A stretch of DNA of 64,000 nucleotides, taken from assembly GCF_030035675.1 (NCBI RefSeq), contig NC_084482.1, forward strand, positions 218,015,943 through 218,079,942. The letters are read 5' to 3'. Below, in pieces: positions 54,721-64,000 of this stretch; positions within the stretch are counted from its first letter, which is position 1; the number at the start of each line of letters is the position of its first letter. A program made the position numbers and the translations under genes. The stretch comes from Rhineura floridana (taxonomy: Eukaryota > Chordata > Lepidosauria > Squamata > Rhineuridae). Below the pieces are notes generated by a model that saw only the letters and a list, made by a program, of their open reading frames with translations, had not been told where the DNA came from and did no database searches.

Positions 54721-54934
54721 TGAGTAGTAGACATAGTTGGGGCTGCTCTGTAGACTTCTAATGCCAATGTGGAATATGCTCCCTAACCCCACAAATGCTA
54801 GCAGATAGCAGCAGACTGTATGAACATACAATTGGGTTCAAGAATCTTTGCACACTGTTGCAGAGTAGAACTGAGCAGAGGAGCCCCAGCAGGCACCATA
54901 AATTTAGAAAGGAGAATTCAAAACATAGGGACAT

Positions 54935-55115
54935 TGGAAGCTGTTATATACTGAGTGAGACCCATTGGTCTATCCAGCTCAGTACTGTCTACACTGACTG
55001 GCAGTGGCTTTCCAAGGTTTCAGGCAGGATTCTCTCCTAGCCTTTCCTGGAGATGCTGGGGGTTGACCCTGGGACCTTCTGCACGCAAGGGAGATACTCT
55101 GTCACTGGGCTAAGA
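54935..55115 (-). mobile_element. tRNA-Ala-like SINE, nearly complete
   Basis: On the minus strand: tRNA-like head with CTTGCGTGCAGAAGGTCCC, body, and a tail with GACCAATGGGTCTCACTCAG. Same family as 40931 and 55957. Confidence 0.8.
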
Positions 55116-55275
55116 AGAAGCTTGGAGAAACTGCGGATTATAGGAGCTGTTGCTTTTTTAAAAAAAAAACTGCAGGAGCTCTAGAGAGAGCAAAACAGCA
55201 GCTGCCTCAAGGGAACACAGTCAAAACCCAATTTTGTATTATGAGATATAAAGGGTAATCCTATGCATGTTTACC

Positions 55276-55385
55276 CAGAGCTTGGAAAAGTTACTTTTTT
55301 GAACTACAACTCCCATCAGCCCAGTCTAGTGGCCATGCTGACTGGGGCTGATGGGAGTTTTAAAAAGTAACTTTTCCAAGCTCTG
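55276..55385. mobile_element. hAT-type MITE with 8-bp target duplication
   Basis: 110 bp with ends CAGAGCTTGGAAAAGTTACT and the inverse. Perfect TGTTTACC at 55268-55275 and 55386-55393. Confidence 0.92.
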
Positions 55386-55394
55386 TGTTTACCT

Positions 55395-55620
55395 GGAAGT
55401 AGAGATGGAAGAGATATTCAAATCAGGCCTCATTTAAAGCCAAATTTATTGAATTCGTACATTCCAAAAGATTGCACAAACTGAAACACCACTATCCTTT
55501 GAAATCCTCATGTATCCAAATTTTGTTATGCAGATTGCCAACCAGGTAATGTTTTTAAAATGCATTTATTAGGAGAAAGCATGCATAAAAATGAATGCAC
55601 TGGTTAAGATAACACTCAGG
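55395..55620. mobile_element. MITE-like element related to 15868-16311
   Basis: Shares TATGCAGATTGCCAAC, AAAATGCATTTATTAGGAGA and GCATAAAAA runs with the earlier copy. 3' end not found. Confidence 0.45.
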
Positions 55621-55956
55621 ATGCAAAGGAGCGGGACACCGTTCATGACCCATTCCACTCATCCCCTCTGAGTAGATGGGAGTGTTTAAAATATCTCTTT
55701 CTTGAAACCTGTTGAGCTGTTTGGATGGAATACTTATGACTTCTAGGGGTAATGCTCCTGAACATGCAAGTTGCACAGTCACACTGAGTGCAACCTCCTC
55801 TTTTAGCTGTGATCATTTGTGATTTGGTATGAGCCACCTTTGCTTCTTGGGTGTCATTTCCTGGAGTGGGTATTTGTAGGGGTTGGATGAACTTCTGTGT
55901 GACTTGCATTTGGGCAGCTTTGAAAAATGCCAGCTTTGCACCCAAAAGCAGGAGAG

Positions 55957-56130
55957 GGGACATAGCTTGGTGGCTTCGCATGCAGAAGGTCCTCTCAGGT
56001 TCAGTCAGGGGCATCTCCAGTGAAATGGATCACGAGGCAGGACTAGGAAAAGACTCTCCCTGATACTCTGGAGAGGAGCTGCTAGTCAGAGGAGACAATA
56101 CTGGGCTGGATAAGCCTACGGTCTTCTAGA
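55957..56130 (+). mobile_element. tRNA-Ala-like SINE
   Basis: GACATAGCTTGGTGGC, CGCATGCAGAAGGTC, then the SINE body CCCTGATACTCTGGAGAG and GACAATACTGGGCTGGAT. Confidence 0.75.
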
Positions 56131-56306
56131 AATTTGATTGTTTGCATTTCAAGCCTGAAATTGTGTTCCGGTAAGAAAGTGTCAATACATTAGTAGGGGC
56201 AGATGAGGTATGACTGACAGATGGGAGAGCAGGTGGAAGTGAGAATTCTGAGGGGAGTTTTAAAAAGAAAAAAATTGGGGCTTGGCAGTTGTTTTTCGGA
56301 GGAGTT

Positions 56307-56372
56307 AGCAGAAAAACCCTATTAATAGGGTCGCCATAAGTCGGAATCGATATGAAGGCAGTACACATACAC
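56307..56372 (+). mobile_element. Sauria SINE tail fragment
   Basis: AAAAACCCTATTAATAGGGT then CGCCATAAGTCGGAATCGAT, the Bov-B-like end only. Confidence 0.7.
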
Positions 56373-57029
56373 ATTTAGGATTAGGGATCAAGAAGAGAAC
56401 ATTATTTAGAAGGAATTGGGCTTGGGGGATTTCACTGGGATTAGTGGTGCAAGATAGTAGGTAAAATAGGGACACTAATAAGTTATTCATTTATTGTAAC
56501 ATTCAACATCGTATATATAAGCAAGTTCATTTGTTTGATTCAAAATCCCAACTTTCAGCTTGGTCAAAATTGCTACCAAACTAAGGTCCTATTCTATACC
56601 TTTTCCTATACCAGTTTTACAGACAGATTACACCAGTGGCCACCTTTTGGGGACAAGGTGGTGGGGCTGAAACTAATGGATCAGAGGGCATATCTGACCT
56701 AGGTGGAGGTGTACTTACTGGGGATTTCCTGATCCAGGCCCTTGGGAATTAGGAGTTGGTAATCCCAAAATACAGGAATCACAGTGCCCATTTCTGCAAA
56801 GAGATCCTTCCCCTGATACAGTCATGAGGATTCAAAACAGGGAATGACAGAGCCTATACTTCCTCGGATGCTTTCAAATGAGCTTGGGCAATTAGTAGAG
56901 TATTTTGGGATAGCCTCCATCATATTTTGAAACATAAAGGACAGTCATGGCAAATGAATTCTCATTTGCAGACACACATACTGATTCTTCTGTGCCTGGT
57001 TTCTTCTGTGTGACCTGACGGATGACTCG
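56373..57029. other. No gene recognised
   Basis: No supported coding region; perhaps decayed L2 5' sequence leading into the next element. Confidence 0.4.
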
Positions 57030-57814
57030 TATCAAGAGTGGGACAGGGTAAACGCATCTCTTCTGTTACCTGATGTTTCTGTGGCTTTTGATACTTTTGA
57101 CATGATATGCTGCTGGACCAGATCTGTGGAGTGGATATTGGGGGCACTGTTTTATGTTGGTTCTGTTCCTACCTGCAGGGTCGTGACCAGAAAATAGCAC
57201 TGGGGGATTCAGGGTAATGTCTTGGCCCTATGATCTTTGTGCTATGCTGTACAACAGGGCACAATCCTGTTGCCAGTGCTGTTTAACATCTGGGTGACAC
57301 AATTGGGAATTCTCAGGAGGAGTTTGGGGGCAAAGTGTCATCACTGTCTGGAGTATGCACAGTTCTATTTCTCCATAAACTCTGAGTTAGAAAAGGGGCT
57401 GAGCATGCTCTCGAACTGTGGATGAAGGTGTGGAATGGATGAGGGCTAATAAACTGAATGTGCACCCTGGGAAGACGGAAGCACTGTGGGTGGGTTATGT
57501 CAGTGCCTGGGAGGTTGACCAGTTGCCTGTTCTGGATGAAGTTATTCTCCAGCTATGGCTGCTCTTAACTGGCTATGGTGATTCATGCATTTCTAACCTC
57601 AATTATTGCAATGTGCTCCATGTGGGGCTACCCTTGCACCTGCTCCAGAAGCTCCAGCTGGTGCAAAATGCTGCAGCTAGACTGTTGATGGAGACAGACT
57701 ACCACCAGCACATAAATCCAGTGCTTAAAAGTTTGCGCTGGCTGCCAAAATGTTACGGTGCCAGGTTCAAGATTCTAGAATTAATTTACAAGGCCCTTAA
57801 CAACTTGGATCCAG
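57030..57814 (+). mobile_element. L2 LINE, decayed RT fragment
   Basis: It encodes MRANKLNVHPGKTEALWVGY, then LNYCNVLHVGLPLHLLQKLQ and AARLLMETDYHQHINPVLKS in broken frames. Interrupted by the next element; an L2-like tail reappears at about 60670. Confidence 0.8.
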
Positions 57815-58360
57815 GATTTTTTTATTTTTTTTTACAATAATTTTTATTCAAATTTTCATAAAACATACAAAACAAAATCATAAAACATTCAAAGACAAAA
57901 AACAAAACAAAACAAAAATGATTAAACAAAAAAATAAAATGTTGACTTCCCATTTGTCGCAGATCAAATCAGTTGTAGGTCTACAATATATAACAATCCT
58001 GTCTCTTAAATTATATTATAAAATCACTTTCCTCCAGTAGTTATCTTAATTAATCATCAAATCTCATAAACATTACTTTATTCTTTCCACGAAAAGTCAA
58101 AGAGAGGTTTCAATTCTTTAAGAAATATATCTATCAATTTTTCTCCAAATAAACATGTCGATTAATCCATCTCGTTAATAATAATAACAATCTTATTGTC
58201 ATAACCATAGTCCAAATAAACATATCGATTAATCCATCTCATCAAAATCTGTTAGGTCCAATAATTTCAATAGCCATTATTCCATTATCCATATTAATTC
58301 CATCTTCCATCTTCAATAGTCCTGTTAAGTCCAGTAATTTCAGTGTCCAATCTTCCATTA

Positions 58361-59014
58361 TCAGTATTCCATAATAATCTTGCTGTCATAGCCATAGTCA
58401 TATAATAAGAGTCTGATGGGAATTTCCTCTATCCCAAATATTTTCTTGCCATCAATTCTGAATAAGTTGCTGAAATATTGTTGTAAAGTCATATCTGTGT
58501 TCTTCTTTTTTACAAAATGCACTGGCTCATCTCTTGAGAGTTTTTCCATTGTCACATGGCTGCAGTTAATTCCATAGATTTTCTCTATATCAAGCTCCAT
58601 CACGTCATTCCAGTCCAGAAGATTATCCAAGCCATTGATAACTTTATCTCTAATATCTTCATTAATTTCTTCAGAGATAACGTTAAATTCCAAACAGTAG
58701 ATTTTATTTCTAATATCCATAAACTCCAGATCTTTTTCCAATTCCACATTTGTTCCAATCTCCAGGGCTTGTATCTTCCCTTTATTTTTTCTTTTCTCAT
58801 CTCTGATCTCATTCTCCTCTCTCACAGGATCCCCTATTTCTTTAAGCTCCTGCGTCATTTTGCTCAGTTCAATTTTCAGCTCCTTACTGCCCTGTCGCAG
58901 GGTTTGTTTCGTTATCTCAATCTCATCCATTATTTTCTGAAACATAATTACTTCCAGATTCTCAGCCACTTTCTTGATTGCCATTTTTAAAACCACGAAA
59001 ACAAAACAAAACAA
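58361..59014 (-). CDS. L1 ORF1-like protein, copy 2
   Basis: 217 codons; MAIKKVAENLEVIMFQKIMD begins 9 codons into the frame and matches MTTRKVIETMEE of copy 1. Coiled-coil N-terminus, then DNLLDWNDVMELDIEKIYGI and PVHFVKKKNTDMTLQQYF once only, ending DYGYDSKIIMEY. Still open. Not a host gene. Confidence 0.7.
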   Translation of the reverse strand: MFCFVFVVLKMAIKKVAENLEVIMFQKIMDEIEITKQTLRQGSKELKIELSKMTQELKEIGDPVREENEIRDEKRKNKGKIQALEIGTNVELEKDLEFMDIRNKIYCLEFNVISEEINEDIRDKVINGLDNLLDWNDVMELDIEKIYGINCSHVTMEKLSRDEPVHFVKKKNTDMTLQQYFSNLFRIDGKKIFGIEEIPIRLLLYDYGYDSKIIMEY

Positions 59015-59132
59015 AAATAAAGAAGAACCACTTCTTATTTCAACAACAATTGGGTTAATATTCCAGGCTTGATGACATCACAGTATAAACAGAGCAGCCT
59101 GCCTTATCTCTCTATGTTCAAGAACACAAAAC

Positions 59133-59926
59133 AAATTTAGTTCCCAGCATCAAAACAGTTAGTGGCGTCGTGAAGCAGCAGATTCGTCAAAATAAAATAG
59201 ACCAAAAAGAGAATAGTCCCAGACAATATAATGTTCCTCGGAATAGAAATCCCTCTTCTGTTTATATCTTTAGAATGCACTTCCAGGACAGCTTTTTGCA
59301 ATAGAAACAGAGATAAGCTGTTAATTTCGTGAATAACAGAGAAGAGTTATAGCTCACCCAGAAGTTCTGGCCATGCAACGGTGGGAGAGGGGTTCCGATC
59401 AGGCAGTTACAGATGACAGCAACTGACACAGCCTGAGAGCAAAGGCTGTGTACACATCCCCACCCCACCCCGAATCCTGGAAACTGTAGTTTACCCCTCT
59501 CAGATCTACAATTCACAGCACCCTTATCGAAATTTAGTTCCCAGCATCAAAACAGTTAGTGGCGTCGTGAAGCAGCAGATTCGTCAAAATAAAATAGACC
59601 AAAAAGAGAATAGTCCCAGACAATATAATGTTCCTCGGAATAGAAATCCCTCTTCTGTTTATATCTTTAGAATGCACTTCCAGGACAGCTTTTTGCAATA
59701 GAAACAGAGATAAGCTGTTAATTTCGTGAATAACAGAGAAGAGTTATAGCTCAACCAGAAGTTCTGGCCATGCAACGGTGGGAGAGGGGTTCCGATCAGG
59801 CAGTTACAGATGACAGCAACTGACACAGCCTGAGAGCAAAGGCTGTGTACACATCCCCACCCCACCCCGAATCCTGGAAACTGTAGTTTACCCCTCTCAG
59901 ATCTACAATTCACAGCACCCTTAGCG
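59133..59926. repeat. 397-bp tandem duplication
   Basis: The unit 59133-59529 is repeated from 59530 to about 59926 with very few differences. It spans part of the 5' UTR of the L1-derived element and half of a neighbouring MITE. Confidence 0.9.
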
Positions 59927-59996
59927 AATTGCAGTCCCCAGGATTGTTTTTTTCTGGGGATGGGTGGTTATGCTTTAAATGCATGCTGTGTACGCC
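59843..59996. mobile_element. MITE (GGC(T/G)GTGTACAC ends)
   Basis: A foldback: GGCTGTGTACACATCCCCAC ... GCATGCTGTGTACGCC, with inner GAATCCTGGAAACTGTAG and CAGTCCCCAGGATTG. A half copy is at 59446-59529 through the tandem duplication. Confidence 0.7.
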
Positions 59997-59999
59997 ACC

Positions 60000-60669
60000 A
60001 GACACCAAAGAGGCCTTGAGCCAGAGCAGCCCCACCCCCCAAATTGGGCATAGTAGATGACAGCATGCAAATGGAAACCTGAAGTAGAGTGCTGCTGAGC
60101 AGGAGATGGAGAGAGCAAAGAGTTAACTGCGGTTTTGTGGGGAGGGAAGGAAAATTTCCCGAAGGCCCCTTTCAGCCTCTGAGAGCTTCTCCATGCAGCC
60201 CAATGCAAAGGGGGCAGCCAGACTCCGCAGTCCCCGTTGCAGGAACCTCCACGAACCTCCTAGAGAGGGGGTTGGGGAGGAGGGGAGAAGTCGAACGGAA
60301 CTCCTCTCCCACCCTAGCATGGCCGGGTTCGTTTGGGAACCTGAAGTGTCGGAAGTGTTAGCAAGAGGCCAAACCTCTCAACTCTGCTTAATGTTCCTTT
60401 TTGGCTCCGGCTCTGAGATCGAGGCAGGGAGAGAGGAGGGGTACTGCAGCCTGACTGTCTAGGAGTTAAAGCTAGATTCCTAGAGAGGAAGGGGGTGTCC
60501 TCCAGAAGAAGGAAAAAAACGCCTCCCTGCAAAGTGCTTTCCTTCCCGGCTTCTCACATGGGGGCAAAAGTGGCCTTTGACCCTCCCAAGCGCTGTATCG
60601 GTGGCCCTTTGGGGATCTGGTGAGTCTCCCCCCCAGCCCCCATTTTGTGCATTGGGGTTAAGGGGGAGA
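60000..60669. other. GC-rich stretch, no gene recognised
   Basis: Locally CpG-rich, with short unsupported frames on both strands. It could be more LINE 5' UTR or a diverged repeat; no signature decides. Confidence 0.4.
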
Positions 60670-60740
60670 GTGCCACCTTGGGCTCCTGCTAGGAGGAACG
60701 GTGGGATATAAATCAATCGATTGATTGATAGATAGAGGGC
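60670..60740 (+). mobile_element. L2-like 3' tail
   Basis: CCTTGGGCTCCTGCTAGGAG, GTGGGATATAAATCAATCGA and a GATT repeat, as at 39695 and 8850. Confidence 0.7.
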
Positions 60741-61103
60741 TTGCTCAGCTGATCCATCTGGGATCAGCTCCAACAATGGTTCCTCCTCAAACTGGGGGGA
60801 GGTAAGGAGCGGGGTGCTGCAGGGCTCGGTCCTGGGTGCAGGGATCTTTAATATTTTTATTAATAACTTGGATAAAATAACTTTCAGTCAGGTAACTACA
60901 AAATATTTTAGGCAGGAAATGAGTAATTAAGCAGAAATGGGGTTGCTTCAATAGTGAAAAGTGATGTAGCAAAAACAATTACTTAAGTACTTGAAGAGTG
61001 CTATCATATCTCCCCTCAGTCTTCTCCAGGCTAAATGTGCCCAGTTTTTCAGTCTCTCCTCATAGAGCTTTGTTTCCAGTCCCCTCATCATCCTTGTTGC
61101 CCT

Positions 61104-61462
61104 TGAAGTGGAAAACCCCATTTTCAGGGGTCGTGGTATTAGGATGTAGATGAGATGGGTGGAGACAGATGCTGTGACAAGACAAGATAGACAAGAGATG
61201 AGTACTTGCATTTTTGCATGGCGAATCACACGGGCAGGTGGGAGCGGGAAACAGGTAAAGCCCCTAACTGGCTACCTTGGGACATGTGACTATGCCCTGT
61301 GCAGTCCTATAAAAACTTCTGATGTAGAGAAGGAAGGTAGTCTCCCACCACAGCACACTCTAGCAGGGTCTCCTTGCAATTGTAAGTATAATAAACTGCT
61401 GTAAGCTTCAACCTGCCTCTGTCGTTTCCTGGACAAGAACTCCATTGAGAAATTCCACTACA
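61104..61462 (+). mobile_element. Solo LTR fossil inside CR1
   Basis: 359 bp with TG(A/T)AGTGG...CCACTACA ends and CCCT on both sides (61100-61103, 61463-61466). TATAAAAAC and AATAAACTGC mark promoter and polyadenylation regions. No internal region. Confidence 0.8.
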
Positions 61463-61574
61463 CCCTCCTCTGAATTCATTCCTGTTTGTCTTCATCCTTC
61501 TTAAAATGTGGCATCCAGAACTGGATGCAGTACTCAGGACGAGGCCTAACCAGTGCCAAACAGAGGGGGGAAAT

Positions 61575-61785
61575 GGAAATGGACTGCCTTCAAGTCGATT
61601 CCGACTTATGGCAACCCTCATGGTAAGTGGTATTCAGTGGGGATCTACCATTGCCTTCCTCTGAGGCTGAGAGGCAGTGACTGGCCCAAGGTCACCCAGT
61701 GAGCTTCATGGCTGTGTGGGGATTTGAACCCTGGTCTCCCAGGTTGCAGTCCAACACCTTAACCACTACGCCACACTGGCACTCA
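61575..61785 (-). mobile_element. Sauria SINE
   Basis: Complete head (GTGTAGTGGTTAAGGTG) to Bov-B-like tail (CGACTTGAAGGCAGTCCATT) on the minus strand. Confidence 0.9.
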
Positions 61786-61948
61786 CACTTAATATGATTT
61801 GGAAACTGTACTTCTGTTAATGCAGCCTAAAATAGCATTTGCCTTTTTTTTTTTGCAGCTACAATGCACTGTTGACTCATATTCAGCTTGCTATCAACAA
61901 CAATTCCAAGATCTTTTTTACATGTACACTGCTGAGCCAAGTGATGTT

Positions 61949-62745
61949 GTTGCTGTTCTTGTTATGTGCCTTCAAGTCGATTACAACTTATGGTGACCCT
62001 ATGAATCAGTGACCTCCACGAGCATCTGTCATGAACTACCCTGCTCAGATCTTGTAAGTTCAGGTCTGTGGCTTCCTTTATAGAATCAATCCATCTCTTG
62101 TTTGGCTTTCCTCTTTTTCTACTCCCTTCTGTTTTTCCCAGCATGATTGTCTTCTCTAGTGAATCATGTCTTCTCATGATGTGTCCAAAGTATGATAACC
62201 TCAGTTTCATCATTTTAGCTTCTAGTGATAGCTCTGGTTTAATTTGTTCTAACAACCAATTATCTGTCTTTTTCACAGTCCATGGTATGCGCAAAACTCT
62301 CCTCCAACACCACATTTCAAATGAGTTGATCTTTCTCTTATCCGCTTTTTTCACTGTCCAACTTTCACATCCATAAATGGAGATCGGGAATACCATGGAC
62401 TGAATTAATGATCCTGACTTTAGCGTTCAGTGATACATCTTTACATTTGAGGACCTTTTCTAGTTCTCTCACAGCTGCCCTCCCAAGTCCTAGCCTTCTT
62501 CTGATTTCTTGACTATTGTCTCCATTTTGGTTAATGACTGTGCCGAGGTATTGATAATCCTTGACAAGTTCAATGTCCTCATTGTCAACTTTAAAGTTAC
62601 ATAAATCTTCTGTTGTCATTACTTTAGTCTTCTTGACATTCATCTGTAATCCCGGTTTTGTGCTTTCCTCTAACTTTCATCAGCATTCATTTCAAATCAT
62701 TACTGGTTTCTGCTAGTAGTATCGTCTCGTCTGCATATCTTAAAT
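61949..62745 (-). mobile_element. Bov-B LINE 3' fragment, second composite copy
   Basis: Near-identical to 25757-26548 including the truncation point. The terminal 230 bp or so differ more than the rest. Confidence 0.9.
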
Positions 62746-62749
62746 TAAA

Positions 62750-62878
62750 AGAATCCTGGGAACTGTAGTTTTCCCCTCACAGAGCTACAACCCTCAACAC
62801 CTTTAACAAACTACAGTTCCCAGGATTCTTTTTTGAGGGGAGGGGATATACTTTAAATATATTCTATGTATGCGGCCT
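62750..62878. mobile_element. MITE, second composite copy
   Basis: Same sequence and same truncation as 26553-26683. Confidence 0.75.
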
Positions 62879-64000
62879 GTGTCAACACTTTTTATCAAAT
62901 AAAAATGAAGGAATATTCAACCATTGCACTCGGTTTTGGACGTAATTGTGAGAACGCTACCGAGCGGCCTTGAAGATCATACTGCAGCTGGGGATTTGAG
63001 TTTCAACTTGCTCGCAAGCTTAGAGCTGTGTTTGCAACTGAAAAGCAATTGTAACTGGAAGCAACTTACAAGGAGCATTACAAGGAGTATCTCAAGTGAT
63101 AGGACAAGATTATTAGTCATAATGACAACTACAGTTATAGCATTTGAGAAATAAGGCAATATAAGGTTGCTATTCACCTTTTGACTCTTGAACTATTCCT
63201 GTCCTCTGAAGTAAACATTTCTGTCCTCTGAAGTAAACACTGCCGGTGAATATCTGTGAGAAAATATATGTGAGAAACTTTTCAGTAAGCCTGTATTTTA
63301 TCATCTATGACTCAGCAACTCTGAGTTGAAGACGAAGCCAATTTAATATCACCCAACAAGAGAACTGACATAGGACAGCTGTGTTGCTTTACGGCGGCCA
63401 TTGTTTGGCTGGGTTATATTAGTGAGATTCTGTGGAAAACCTGCTCTTCCTCTGCTTCAGCTGATACTGGCTCACCATTACAAATTCAGGCTTTAAGAGA
63501 TATAACCATCTACAGATATTCGAGAACATCTGTAAGGAGAGATACCCATCAAATAACATCTATATATGAGAGATACAGCTAGCGGATATTAATCATCTAA
63601 CTGGAACCACGAAATTGCCCTGTTTTTGGCATCTCCACGACTGGCCAGGCTACTATGAGGATTGTATTATCATATTTAGAGCAGCGCAGGCCCCTAAAGA
63701 CAGCTGCCACACCATGAATTGAATCTGGTGGTGGCCAGGAAGAAGGTGACATCCCCAGCAGGCGAAACCCTTTCATCGGCTGCTAGTCAAAAAAACCGCT
63801 ATACAGGAATTTCCATCTACTGCTCCGACCTACCAGCTGGAGACGAGTGACTTGTAGCGGAGAATTGGATGCCTGTTGGACTTAAGATATTCTGGTGCTG
63901 TTTTGGGGTGGGGGGCTTGCCTGATTGGCGGATAAGGAAGGGGCATGTGCAGACCAGAGGGGGGTACCGTGGGGAGGGTGGGGAGCCACAATATTAAAAG
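62879..64000 (+). mobile_element. L2 5' region, second composite copy, cut by window edge
   Basis: About 99 percent identical by eye to 26684-27804, with roughly ten differences, mostly C/T or G/A. The L2 coding part would follow beyond the right edge. Confidence 0.85.

Larger units (their letters stand above)
57815..59942 (-). mobile_element. ORF1-only L1-derived retrotransposon, copy 2
   Basis: On the minus strand: a duplicated 5' region, ORF1-like gene (59014-58361), a 3' UTR close to that of 50315-52415 and a short poly(A) at 57815-57835. No RT. The 5' UTR agrees with copy 1 only from AGAACTTCT(A/G)GGTGAG onward; upstream the two differ. No target duplication found. Left edge approximate. 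Confidence 0.75.
60785..61945 (-). mobile_element. CR1 LINE pieces with LTR and SINE insertions
   Basis: A short plus-strand CR1 bit (about 60790-60880, GGTGCTGCAGGGCTCGGTCC) is followed by minus-strand CR1 at 60985-61103, 61463-61574 and 61786-61945. Interrupted by a solo LTR and a Sauria SINE. Confidence 0.75.

Noticed and set aside
60089-60462. Overlapping short frames in the GC-rich stretch
   Set aside because: GC content alone keeps frames open; no domain, start context or splice structure.

Overview
The window is vertebrate genomic DNA from a squamate reptile, most likely a lizard. Two things show this. The only host genes are intron-containing vomeronasal type-2 receptor (V2R, class C GPCR) genes. 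The repeats are a squamate mixture: Bov-B (RTE) LINEs, Sauria-type SINEs with Bov-B-like tails, L2 and CR1 LINEs, L1-derived elements, many hAT-type MITEs and solo LTR fossils. There are no operons, ribosome binding sites, CRISPR arrays or rRNA genes, and no free-standing tRNA gene.

Three V2R loci are present. V2R-A lies on the minus strand (exons 1-4 at 10023 down to 86); its exons 5-6 would lie beyond the left edge. V2R-B lies on the plus strand (19201-25144). Its exons 3-6 are open and correctly phased, but no exon 1 or 2 is recognisable; two scraps of V2R upstream sequence (13128-13200 and 14544-14566) suggest the head was deleted. V2R-C lies on the plus strand (38504-49059). All six exons are present (224+292+810+228+127+911 nt), the phases agree, and they give an apparently intact 863-residue receptor with a polyadenylation signal behind the stop. 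A and B/C are head to head. A and C share a conserved block about 250-500 bp upstream of the start codon, a candidate shared promoter of vomeronasal sensory neurons.

Layout: 0-10 kb V2R-A with repeats in its introns; 10-19 kb repeat-filled spacer holding the V2R-B remnant promoter, a solo LTR and two Bov-B copies; 19-25 kb V2R-B; 25.7-31.2 kb a composite of antisense Bov-B, MITE and an almost full-length L2; 31-38 kb repeats, LTR-like fossils and non-autonomous hAT elements; 38.5-49.1 kb V2R-C, with a Bov-B, two solo LTRs and a microsatellite in its introns; 49-64 kb no host gene, but two L1-derived elements carrying only an ORF1-like gene (one complete with an 18-bp target duplication), a CR1 split by a solo LTR, and from 61.95 kb to the right edge a second copy of the 25.75-27.80 kb composite.

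The receptors probably act as pheromone or chemosignal receptors in the vomeronasal organ; nothing in the sequence gives their ligands. The observations most worth a second look are the ORF1-only, HAL1-like L1 derivatives, the duplicated Bov-B/MITE/L2 composite, the headless but otherwise open V2R-B, a SINE that abuts and seems to reshape a V2R-B splice donor, and a dispersed repeat with a tRNA-like head.
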